This document shows, piece by piece, positions 57,743 to 64,000 of a DNA stretch of 64,000 nucleotides; position 1 is the stretch's first letter; the number at the start of each line of letters is the position of its first letter. This stretch comes from Sedimenticola selenatireducens DSM 17993 (GTDB lineage Bacteria; Pseudomonadota; Gammaproteobacteria; Chromatiales; Chromatiaceae). Position numbers and translations under genes: made by a program. The stretch is from positions 16,095 through 80,094 of the forward strand of contig NZ_ATZE01000026.1 in the NCBI RefSeq assembly GCF_000428045.1, read 5' to 3'. The notes beneath the pieces were generated by a model. It was not told where the DNA came from and did not search any database. It saw only the letters and a program-made list of their open reading frames with translations.

Positions 57743-58381
57743 TCATCCGCCTGCCGCTCGTCTGGCTTCTGCCAGATTTGCCAGCGTACCGATAAGCCAA
57801 GGATCGTGCCCCAAGGTGGTCTGCTTGAGTGCGTCCTGCAGCCACGGCAACCGAACGGCCAACCTATCCACTTCGGACTGTGCGGCTTCGACAATTGAAT
57901 CCAGACGATCACCATAGACCTTTTCGAGTTGCGCAACCGATTGCGCCCGGCTGAGTTCATAGGCTTCCGCATCCACTGGCTCTGAAACATGCTTATTCCA
58001 GACGTTCGCAAACTCGGCCCCAAGGTCAGCCGGGATACCTTCAGCGGCAAACGCAGCCATCACAGACTGCTGTTCGGTCAGGTCCATTGCTTCGGACCCG
58101 GGAGCGGGAGGGGGGAATTTATAATCCATCCCGCGGACTTCTTGACCATAAAGATCCGTGTGGGTTGTGTGCAGGTCGAACTCGGGTTGTTCGGTAGCCT
58201 CGCCCGGTTCACCTTCCCCGGTGGCATCCTCCGGCAACCAGCCGTCAATCTCTGCCCACTCCTGAAGCTGGGCAAGCTGATCCGCGGTGAAGGCATCGGA
58301 ACCGATCTCTATGGTTGAACCTTCGCCGGGTTCGACCCTGTTAACAAGACCGTCGCTATCGGTGTAAATTTCTTCAGACAT
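57743..58381 (-). CDS. Unknown acidic phage-type protein
   Basis: A 212-residue, acidic protein: the first 110 residues are loop-rich, the rest helical, ending DPWLIGTLANLAEARRAAGG, a pattern sometimes seen in phage structural or scaffold-like proteins. It overlaps the preceding gene by 8 bases and is 79 bases before terS. No family can be named. By place, packaging or capsid-related function is plausible, since satellites often carry a capsid-size or scaffold factor there. Confidence 0.65.
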   Translation of the reverse strand: MSEEIYTDSDGLVNRVEPGEGSTIEIGSDAFTADQLAQLQEWAEIDGWLPEDATGEGEPGEATEQPEFDLHTTHTDLYGQEVRGMDYKFPPPAPGSEAMDLTEQQSVMAAFAAEGIPADLGAEFANVWNKHVSEPVDAEAYELSRAQSVAQLEKVYGDRLDSIVEAAQSEVDRLAVRLPWLQDALKQTTLGHDPWLIGTLANLAEARRAAGG

Positions 58382-59000
58382 TGGTCATGTCCTCCATGTA
58401 AGATTGCGCGGTGTTCATTTTTTCAGCGAGCGAGGGGCGGCGCTCCAATTCCCACTGACTAAATGGCCCATCCAACACGACACCATGACGCCACAGGGTT
58501 TCCATCATCGCGTTGAACGTGTCGCGGGGTCCGGTCAGTGTGGCAGCCGCATCAAGCTGCCCTGGATAGCCCTGGCGGATCTCCTCGGATAGCGCCTGAA
58601 GCTCGCGCATATCCTCGGCAAGTGCGGCAACTTTCTTCTCGATCCTGGTGGAAAGTTTTACCCGCTCGCTTGCCTTGGTTGTGGCAGCCTGTCGCGCCTT
58701 CTCCCTTTGGTTCTGGGCTTCCTGGGCCTCTGCATCGGCCAGACGATGACGGGCTGCTGTCAGGCTGCCCTGGGTGTCTGCTACGGCCTGTTTTGCATCG
58801 GTAGCGGCTTTCCGAGCCTTGGTCAAGGTTGCCTGATCAATGCTGTCCTCTGCATGGGCCAGTAGGGCGGCATTCAGTTCTGCTTCAGCCTGGGCGGCAT
58901 TGTCGGTTGCGGTTGCAACTTTCGATTCAAGGTTGGTGACAGTTGCCCGTGCCTGTTCGGTGGTGGGCTGTTTCGATTTGAGCATGTCGGTAAATTTCAT
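58374..59000 (-). CDS. Coiled-coil protein of unknown function
   Basis: A 208-residue protein with a long Ala/Glu/Lys/Gln-rich coiled coil (about 15-140) and a globular tail containing LWRHGVVLDGPFSQWELERRPSLAEKM. First gene after the iteron cluster, so it may head a late unit; it has ribosome site AGGAGAA before its ATG. Compare phage scaffold or minor head proteins, but no homology is recognised. Confidence 0.65.
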   Translation of the reverse strand: MKFTDMLKSKQPTTEQARATVTNLESKVATATDNAAQAEAELNAALLAHAEDSIDQATLTKARKAATDAKQAVADTQGSLTAARHRLADAEAQEAQNQREKARQAATTKASERVKLSTRIEKKVAALAEDMRELQALSEEIRQGYPGQLDAAATLTGPRDTFNAMMETLWRHGVVLDGPFSQWELERRPSLAEKMNTAQSYMEDMTNV

Positions 59001-59110
59001 TACGTTCTCCTGATTTGCAGAGTTCCGCTCTGCGCGGTTTTTGGTTAAACCCCATTGGGGTTGTTGATCACATTTAGAATTCGACTTTGGTTCACCTATA
59101 GGGGGTGGGG

Positions 59111-59200
59111 TGGTAAAACTGAAAACTGGTAAAACTCAGTAACGGCGCAGTTTTACCACCTTTACCAGTTTTCTTAGTTTCCCCAGTATTTAGTTTTACC
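59111..59200. repeat. Iteron-like cluster, candidate replication origin
   Basis: TGGTAAAACT occurs at 59111 and 59127 and inverted (AGTTTTACCA) at 59149, with AGTTTTACC again at 59192. GAAAACTGGTAAA (59121-59133) is matched by its exact reverse complement at 59161-59173. The cluster is 19 bases past the stop of the prim-pol/helicase gene and adjoins a GGGGGACCCCCC palindrome. Several copies next to a replication gene are the standard form of a replicon origin. Confidence 0.6.
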
Positions 59201-59218
59201 GGGGGACCCCCCCTCCCT

Positions 59219-61228
59219 CTAAATCGTCGAATTCAGCTTGTAGATGTGCGCGTTTTTGTTGGCCGCATCTACAGAAAGATTCCAAAACTCGAAATTATTA
59301 ATATCTGCTCCGGTGTACTCATTGAGGATTCGGACAATGGTTCGCCTACTCAATGCGCTCCGCGTGGTAGCGGTTTTAACCAATTCAGTTTTAAGGACGG
59401 TTCCCTCGCTGATTGCGATCCGAATCGCGTCGATTCCGTCTAAGTCCGTTTCATACTTCTTGAATCGTTCGGCTCTTGTCTTTTCTCGATCGGATAGCTG
59501 TTTGATCGAATCCAACCGATCCAGATAACTGGCTTCGCTGGAGGCGTCATACTGATAAACCGCCTCAAGATCGACAGCCCCCCGTGCTTTGAAGTTTTCA
59601 AACTTGACGGTACGTATCCCGGTTGCGGTGTCATCGGTCACAATGTCGAGGGTGTAGGCACAATCGGCATCGTCCACAGAATCGGACGTGCCCGAATAGA
59701 TCACCTTCCCATCTTCCGCCCGGTGCTTATTAACGTGGGCCAGCATGACCGCGGTCCCACCGTGCAAAACAAACTGGCGGATCACTTCGCCAAATTCGCT
59801 TGCACGATCTTTCTTCATCAGATCCGTGAACTTTTTGAGTGTGTCGAGGATCAGAACCCTTCCACGTGATTCACCGCTCGCAATCATCTGGTTGAGCACG
59901 TCCACGAGGATTGACGCTTTAAACCCGGCATAGCCTGGGGCCAGCATTTTGAAACCGTGCTTCTCTGCCAGTCTCAGCTTATGGGCAAGTCCTTTGTGGG
60001 AATCGTCGGCATTCACATAAAAGACATTTGAACCCTTCATCCGCTGATCATTGATTGCTTCGATCAGTAGCCAGAGGGATAAAAGAGTTTTGCCGGAATT
60101 GGGCTTGGCGAAGATAACAGTTGACTGTCCAAGTATCGCAATGCGACCCAAGACAAAAACATCCTCCAGCATCCGCGCTTCCATCTCTGCCGATTGGCCG
60201 TTAAGGGCGAACTGGTCAAGGTTGGCCGGTAGGGCGCTGGTCGATAGTTGCGGGAGCGTCACACCAGCAAACAGGGTTGCCGGATCTGGTGCGGGTCGGC
60301 TCCATCCTGCATCCTTGGCAAATTTGAAAAGTGTACCCAAGGTTATCCCATTGTCCGCCTTGAAGCTGCGCCACTGGGTCAACAGATCCCGCTGTCCTCG
60401 ATATTTTGATTCAGACTTGGCGGACCACTCGTCCCAAAGGTTGAAGGCTGTTTCCGCATCGCCAGAGCACACCCCGGCCCAATGTAAAGCCATGCCAACG
60501 GAAACCCATTCAGCACGATCAACATCAGGTGATATATGTTCGAGGGCATCCCGGATTGTCTGCCAGTCTGCATGATCTGAACCGGCAGCCGTTGATGCAG
60601 GTCGCTGCTCCTGTTCGATCAGTCGGCGCCAGAATGCCAGCAGAGGACCGGGGATCTCCGGCAGCCGGGTCCAATGTCCCCGGCCTCCCCACTGATAACA
60701 GCGATCTGATTCAAGGTACCGGCTCGGCGGCAATACGTCCTGACAGGTTAACCCATTCGAGGTGCCACACCTCAGATCCAGATAGTTGAACTTCAATCCG
60801 TTGGGATCAGTATCAATCAGCTTCTTTGAGGGCAACACAAGGCCGGGAGGCATCCTGTAAAGCAACTTCCCATGTCCTGGGTTGCCTGACTCGATAGTCA
60901 CGGCGTCCGGGGCGTCATAAAGCTGATCAAGGTCGATACCGTGGGCGCTGAGTTCCTGCTTTGCCCGATCCCATTGGTCAACATCCAGCGCCATCGTGCC
61001 AGAGTAGGCGTGAGCCAGGCCGAAGCCGTGTCCGTGGGAGAGTTGCGCCGGATCAGTGATAGCATTTTCTGGTCTGTTCCAACCTTTGGTTGTTGGTCCC
61101 TTGGTATTTGGAGGGATGGGTACGAGCCTCCACCCATGACGGATATAGCTATCACAGGATGCAGGGTGCGAAGCGATTTGGTGTTCATTGACCGGAACCA
61201 ACCAGTCGGGTAGAGTTTTACTTGTCAT
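59219..61228 (-). CDS. Primase-polymerase / RepA-type helicase
   Basis: A 669-residue replication protein. Residues about 20-190 are a prim-pol (archaeo-eukaryotic primase) domain with the metal motif ALDVD and SGNPGHGKLLYRMP; about 225-310 a PriCT-like linker (DVDRAEWVSVGMALHWAG). The helicase/ATPase domain (about 345-560) has Walker A FAKPNSGKTLL, Walker B VLILDTLKKF and sensor VMLAHVNKHR. A helix-turn-helix-like tail follows. P4 alpha and PICI Rep proteins combine the same functions. Ribosome site GAGGT. It likely acts at the iterons just behind its own gene. Confidence 0.88.
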   Translation of the reverse strand: MTSKTLPDWLVPVNEHQIASHPASCDSYIRHGWRLVPIPPNTKGPTTKGWNRPENAITDPAQLSHGHGFGLAHAYSGTMALDVDQWDRAKQELSAHGIDLDQLYDAPDAVTIESGNPGHGKLLYRMPPGLVLPSKKLIDTDPNGLKFNYLDLRCGTSNGLTCQDVLPPSRYLESDRCYQWGGRGHWTRLPEIPGPLLAFWRRLIEQEQRPASTAAGSDHADWQTIRDALEHISPDVDRAEWVSVGMALHWAGVCSGDAETAFNLWDEWSAKSESKYRGQRDLLTQWRSFKADNGITLGTLFKFAKDAGWSRPAPDPATLFAGVTLPQLSTSALPANLDQFALNGQSAEMEARMLEDVFVLGRIAILGQSTVIFAKPNSGKTLLSLWLLIEAINDQRMKGSNVFYVNADDSHKGLAHKLRLAEKHGFKMLAPGYAGFKASILVDVLNQMIASGESRGRVLILDTLKKFTDLMKKDRASEFGEVIRQFVLHGGTAVMLAHVNKHRAEDGKVIYSGTSDSVDDADCAYTLDIVTDDTATGIRTVKFENFKARGAVDLEAVYQYDASSEASYLDRLDSIKQLSDREKTRAERFKKYETDLDGIDAIRIAISEGTVLKTELVKTATTRSALSRRTIVRILNEYTGADINNFEFWNLSVDAANKNAHIYKLNSTI

Positions 61229-61259
61229 TTTTGAAGTACCTCATAGCGCCTCGGTTTGT

Positions 61260-61724
61260 TCAGGAAACCGGGGCGTTATTTCTTGTGCTGATGGTCAACC
61301 GTTCGAGCTGGATAAGGAAAGATCGAGTCGTAGCGTTTGGTGCTAACCGGTCGAGCCTTGCGCCGTTGATCAATGCGAGCATTTCGCCGTTATCGACTAT
61401 CGGTTTCCGCTCGCTGGAAAGGTCGCCCAAAAAACAGTAAATGGTTTGCCAGGCAGGGTGCTTAGCGTGTATCCATTCACGCCCTGCCAAGCGCAACCAT
61501 TCGACTAAAAGCACCCGCGCTTCGGTGCGGATCGGGTGGGCTTCGCGTATTGCCGAATAACTACCTCGAAGATTGGTTTTCAGGTGGGTGAGCATCGCGT
61601 TTGCCCGATACCACCGGGTCAGATACTGCCGGGCAGTCTGGCGACAATAAGGAGTGTCAGAACCAGCAGCATCATTAACTCCGCGTGGGGTCTGGGTAAT
61701 TGCATTGGCGTTGTCCTCGTTCAT
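61260..61724 (-). CDS. Unknown 154-residue protein of the island's early operon
   Basis: Overlaps the alpA2 stop by 4 bases (ATGA) and ends 31 bases before the primase start. Basic and mostly helical, with CRQTARQYLTRWYRANAMLTHL near residue 27. Not recognised. Position between the regulators and the replication gene suggests a replication or control role. Confidence 0.65.
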   Translation of the reverse strand: MNEDNANAITQTPRGVNDAAGSDTPYCRQTARQYLTRWYRANAMLTHLKTNLRGSYSAIREAHPIRTEARVLLVEWLRLAGREWIHAKHPAWQTIYCFLGDLSSERKPIVDNGEMLALINGARLDRLAPNATTRSFLIQLERLTISTRNNAPVS

Positions 61725-61981
61725 GATGCAGCACCCCCGTTTATGATTGCCTCGGCTGTCCGTTTCCGCTCGATGTGGATCTGATCGACCAGTTCACGGA
61801 CCTGCCCATCGGTGGCGCCGGCTGCGCGAAGGGCTAGAACCCTGTCGATTTCATCCGAATACCACGCAACGGTTTTTGAACCGTGTAGTTTGAATGAATG
61901 AGGGAATAGGCCGTCCTTCTGAAGTTGCCAGAGGACAGTATTTGAGATGGGTACATCTCGCTTGAAGATGATCTTTCTCAC
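61721..61981 (-). CDS. AlpA-like excisionase/regulator 2
   Basis: An 86-residue winged helix-turn-helix protein of the AlpA/MerR-like HTH class: RDVPISNTVLWQLQKDGLFPHSFKLHGSKTVAWYSDEIDRVL. Such proteins activate the satellite operon or assist excision. Start overlaps the alpA1 stop by 4 bases. C-terminal extension (about 55-86) is longer than usual. Confidence 0.75.
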   Translation of the reverse strand: MRKIIFKRDVPISNTVLWQLQKDGLFPHSFKLHGSKTVAWYSDEIDRVLALRAAGATDGQVRELVDQIHIERKRTAEAIINGGAAS

Positions 61982-62187
61982 GACTCACCCCCATTAGCGA
62001 CACTGTGCGCCCATGCGTCCACGTCGCGCCGTTGCCATGCGACACGGCGAAAGGGGAGCTTGCATCTTTTGGGGAAATCGCCTCGATGTTCCAACCGTCG
62101 AATGGTTGAGTAAGAGACGGATAGGTTATGTTCCGCGTCCAGGTAATGCTGTAACCCTGGTTCACTTACAATCAAATCGGCAGCCAT
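61978..62187 (-). CDS. AlpA-like excisionase/regulator 1
   Basis: Start chosen at the ATG at 62187 with GGAGG before it, giving a 69-residue HTH protein: YSTIRRLEHRGDFPKRCKLPFRRVAWQRRDVDAWA, the AlpA pattern (RxGxFPxxxK, VxWxxxDVxxW). First gene of the operon, behind a structured leader. By analogy with PICI AlpA it would turn on the island or act as Xis. Confidence 0.82.
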   Translation of the reverse strand: MAADLIVSEPGLQHYLDAEHNLSVSYSTIRRLEHRGDFPKRCKLPFRRVAWQRRDVDAWAHSVANGGES

Positions 62188-62227
62188 TGTTGCCTCCGTT
62201 ACGTCCGGGGCTGTAATGGGCAACAAT

Positions 62228-62278
62228 GAAAAAAGGCACCCATCCTAGCCCTGTTAAAAGGGTTGATGGCGTGCCTTT
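62228..62278 (-). terminator. Terminator-like hairpin in the alpA leader (attenuator candidate)
   Basis: In the minus direction AAAGGCACGCCATC pairs with GATGGGTGCCTTT (one bulge) around an inner CCC/GGG stem, followed by TTTTTTC. It lies 41 bases before the alpA1 start but after the predicted alpA promoter, so it must be passed to express the operon. It could also end the integrase transcript. Confidence 0.65.
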
Positions 62279-62376
62279 GGAGTGGCTGACCTTCCGGTGA
62301 AAAGACCCGGCTACTCAGCGGGGTATCTCTTCGATGATCCGAGTCTGCACCACTCGTTCAGTACGCTGAATTTGAG

Positions 62377-62408
62377 TAGCTATGGTCTGAAGTTACAAGA
62401 CATAGCTA
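62377..62408. repeat. Inverted repeat over the alpA -10 region (operator candidate)
   Basis: TAGCTATGGTCT / AGACATAGCTA, 12 and 11 bases, one base unmatched, 9-base centre. It covers the -10 and spacer of the predicted promoter, as a repressor or activator site would. Confidence 0.55.
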
Positions 62409-62418
62409 GAACGGTCAA
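62390..62418 (-). promoter_or_regulatory. Predicted alpA-operon promoter
   Basis: On the minus strand, -35 TTGACC (62418-62413), 17 bases, -10 TAACTT (62395-62390). Confidence 0.5.
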
Positions 62419-62462
62419 ATAACAATATCTATGTTATACAATGTGTTACATAAGGTTTCGCG

Positions 62463-63686
62463 TTATCCTGCCTCCTTCCCGCGAATGTTGATCACCTCAC
62501 CAGACTTTGCCGGGGTGTTTATAAACCGGCACCAGTCAGCCATCATCCGGGTGCGTTTGGTCAGCAGATCGCCGCGCCGGTATGCCTTCTCGACTGCATT
62601 GCCGATAGTGTGCGCAAGGGCCATCTCGGCCACCTCGTTCGGGTAGTTGGTGGACTCTGCGCACCAGTCTCTAAACGTGGACCGGAATCCGTGTACGGTG
62701 GCATCCGGTGCTATCGCCTTCAGAGGTTTAGCAAGGACCACATCGGACAGCATCTTGCCCCGTGCGCTGGGGAATATAAAATCATTCTCTTCGGAGCGGG
62801 GCAGGGACTTCAGCAGCTTCACTGCATCGTCACAAAGCGGGATGGTGTGTTCCCTGCCTGCCTTCATCCTCTCGGCTGGGATCGTCCAGGTCTTGGCATC
62901 CAGGTCTATTTCACCCCATAAGGCGCCGCGCACCTCGCCCGACCGGGTAGCGGTCAGAATCAGGAACTCCAGCGCCCGGGCTGCCGACTCTTCCCGGTTG
63001 CGGAGTACCTGCACGAACTCGCCTATTTTTTCCCATTCAATAGCTTTGTGGTGTTTGACCTTCTTCAGCTTCGTGGGCTTGGGTAGCACGGCATCAAGGT
63101 TGCCTTTCCAGCGGGCGGGGTTGTCACCCTCACGAAAGCCGGAGACGGTAGCCCAGGCTAAAACTAACTCGATACGGCCACGTACACGGGTGGCGGTCTC
63201 GGTCTTGGTCTGCCAGATCGGTTTCAGGATCTTGACGATATGGGGCAACGCCACGGCATCCACTGACAGATTGCCAATCATCGGGCTGGCGTAGTCGCGT
63301 AGCGTGTTGGCCCACTGCTGTTTGTGCTTGGGGTTGCTGAACTCGGCTGTTTTGCTGGCCAGGTATTCGCGGGTACACTCATCGAATGTGATTCCCTTTC
63401 GTTTCTCTGCCAACTGCGCCGCCTTGTCAGCCTGTCGCTGTTCGATGGGGTCAATACCGGCCTTGGCCTGTTTGCGGTATCTGCTGGCGGTTTCCCGGGC
63501 TTCAGCAAGCCCCACATCGGGCAGGCTACCTAAGCCCATTTCCCGGCGCGTCCCGGCAATGGTGTACCGAAGCACCCATTTCTTTGCGCCCCCCGGAGAG
63601 ACGACTAGACGAAGCCCGGCGCCGTCCTCATACTTACCCGGTCCTGCTGTCTCGACTTTGCGTGGTGATAGCTTGTGAATGGCCAT
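62463..63686 (-). CDS. int: P4-type tyrosine integrase
   Basis: A 407-residue integrase: N-terminal DUF4102 arm-binding domain (about 1-90; KYEDGAGLRLVVSPGGAKKWVLRY), SAM-like core (about 100-190) and a catalytic domain with Arg in TATRSGEVRG, HGFRSTFRDW and nucleophile Tyr in EKAYRRGDLLTKRT. This family inserts at tRNA 3' ends. Its N-terminus faces attR, 163 bases away, so after circularisation it would be read from a region joined to attL. No excisionase other than the AlpA-like proteins is seen. Confidence 0.95.
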   Translation of the reverse strand: MAIHKLSPRKVETAGPGKYEDGAGLRLVVSPGGAKKWVLRYTIAGTRREMGLGSLPDVGLAEARETASRYRKQAKAGIDPIEQRQADKAAQLAEKRKGITFDECTREYLASKTAEFSNPKHKQQWANTLRDYASPMIGNLSVDAVALPHIVKILKPIWQTKTETATRVRGRIELVLAWATVSGFREGDNPARWKGNLDAVLPKPTKLKKVKHHKAIEWEKIGEFVQVLRNREESAARALEFLILTATRSGEVRGALWGEIDLDAKTWTIPAERMKAGREHTIPLCDDAVKLLKSLPRSEENDFIFPSARGKMLSDVVLAKPLKAIAPDATVHGFRSTFRDWCAESTNYPNEVAEMALAHTIGNAVEKAYRRGDLLTKRTRMMADWCRFINTPAKSGEVINIRGKEAG

Positions 63687-63710
63687 GATGTTGATCCTTG
63701 TTCTATTGGT

Positions 63711-63730
63711 GGTCCCCCGAATGGTCCCCC
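63711..63730 (+). repeat. Arm-type sites, right (GGTCCCCC-N4-GGTCCCCC)
   Basis: Two octamers 12 bases apart between int and attR, the same spacing and direction as the pair at 55319. Confidence 0.65.
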
Positions 63731-63744
63731 AATTAACTAGGATT

Positions 63745-63826
63745 ATAGCGAATGATACCGAATTGTCCAGAACGAATGATGTTTATAAGTGACTGAATAT
63801 GAACGATGAATAGAACGATAGCGAAC
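63745..63826. repeat. Degenerate GAACGA-type repeats upstream of int
   Basis: Several copies of (G/C)GAA(C/T)GA: ATAGCGAATGATA (63745), GAACGAATGAT (63770), GAACGATGA (63801), GAACGATA (63813), GCGAACGG (63821). Could be regulator or integrase sites in the int promoter region. Confidence 0.4.
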
Positions 63827-63849
63827 GGTGCGGAATGTAATATTGGGGG

Positions 63850-63865
63850 CCTGTCTCTCCGCCAA
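63850..63865 (+). repeat. attR core
   Basis: CCTGTCTCTCCGCCAA, identical to 55249-55264. The left part of the tRNA is not repeated, so this is only the core copy. Confidence 0.92.
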
Positions 63866-63900
63866 ATAAAAAGCCCCGCCTCGTGCGGGGCTTTTTATTT
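63864..63900 (+). terminator. Terminator beyond attR, probably the former tRNA-Ser terminator
   Basis: Perfect 16-bp stem AAATAAAAAGCCCCGC / GCGGGGCTTTTTATTT with a 5-base loop. It begins in the last base of attR. Before the island entered, it would have lain directly behind the tRNA. Confidence 0.85.
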
Positions 63901-63939
63901 GGTGAAGTGCACAGGATTTGGTGAGAACCCTCGGTTCGA

Positions 63940-63980
63940 CAGATCGGCAGGAGCCGATCTGGACGTTGCCATAGGCAACG
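63940..63980. repeat. Two adjacent hairpins at the right edge
   Basis: CAGATCGGC-AGGA-GCCGATCTG (63940-63961) and CGTTGCC-ATA-GGCAACG (63964-63980), followed by CCCGCAGGGTGAGCGCCAGG to the edge. The regular form suggests a dispersed REP-like repeat; the window ends inside it. Confidence 0.5.
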
Positions 63981-64000
63981 CCCGCAGGGTGAGCGCCAGG

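Larger units (their letters stand above)
55249..63865. mobile_element. Integrated phage-satellite-like island (PICI/P4-like), 8.6 kb
   Basis: Bounded by a 16-bp direct repeat that begins in the tRNA-Ser 3' end. From attR inward: P4-type integrase, promoter/operator, two AlpA-like regulators, an unknown gene, prim-pol/helicase, iteron cluster, two unknown genes, small terminase subunit, HGG-motif gene; then one secreted-protein gene on the opposite strand beside attL. All but the last are on the minus strand, mostly overlapping. No large terminase, portal, capsid, tail or lysis gene is present. This is the layout of a satellite that replicates itself and borrows packaging from a helper phage. 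It is small compared with P4 (11.6 kb) and close to gram-negative PICIs. Alternative: a decayed prophage; but the reading frames are whole. Confidence 0.85.

Noticed and set aside
63841..63865. Second tRNA-Ser copy at attR
   Set aside because: Only the 16-base core is repeated; no other tRNA arm is present.
55249..63865. Full P4 relative with Sid/Psu/Delta or polarity-suppression genes
   Set aside because: No protein resembling these was recognised; only the integrase, AlpA and primase parts are P4-like.

Overview
The window comes from a gammaproteobacterium of moderate to high GC. The gene order cspD-clpS-clpA-infA-bpt-aat-trxB-ftsK-lolA-rarA-crcB-serS, the yciB/rnm/yciO/trpS/scpAB/rluB block and the csiV-mfd pair are all gammaproteobacterial neighbourhoods. 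A complete nap operon beside moaA, with two FNR/Dnr-type boxes in front, indicates respiration of nitrate when oxygen is scarce. A sulfur-oxidising or Chromatiales-like relative is my guess only; no sulfur-oxidation gene lies in the window.

Layout. (1) 1-14.8 kb, + strand: a tightly packed envelope operon. It encodes a giant multidomain secreted protein (5' end cut by the window), a periplasmic VWA protein resembling the outer part of the T6SS kinase PpkA, an ABC ATPase and FtsX-type permease, a formylglycine-enzyme-like protein without active-site cysteines, two coiled-coil lipoproteins and an S41 protease. ATPase, permease, SUMF1-like protein and lipoprotein match the composition of the TagQRST sensor module that works with PpkA in type VI secretion. 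No kinase, phosphatase or Tss gene is visible here. Two of the proteins share an unusual ADALEG repeat. (2) 14.9-22.6 kb: a MORN/YwqK-like secreted protein, then DsbA-like, SBF-like, CsiV and Mfd on the minus strand. (3) 22.7-31 kb: napFDAGHBC, moaA and a DsbA-family isomerase. (4) 31-40.3 kb: yciI, yciB, rnm, yciO, a site-2 protease, trpS, scpA, scpB, rluB, a MagIII/Nth-like glycosylase and icd. (5) 40.4-55 kb: cspD and the N-degron set (ClpS, ClpA, Bpt, Aat), infA, a PilZ protein, trxB, ftsK, lolA, rarA, crcB, a DUF190 protein, serS and a Bax1-family protein.

(6) 55,249-63,865: an 8.6-kb integrated element in tRNA-Ser(UGA), bounded by a 16-bp direct repeat of the tRNA 3' end. It carries a P4-type integrase, two AlpA-like regulators, a prim-pol/helicase, an iteron-like repeat cluster just after that gene, a small terminase subunit without a large subunit, an HGG-motif protein, three unknown proteins and one AT-rich gene for a secreted protein. 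There are no head, tail or lysis genes. This is the make-up of a phage satellite (PICI-like or P4-like) that would rely on a helper phage. The tRNA's own terminator now appears to lie 8.6 kb away, beyond attR.

The two regions most worth study are the kinase-less TagRST/PpkA-like envelope operon and the satellite, with its paired GGTCCCCC arm sites, iterons and structured alpA leader.
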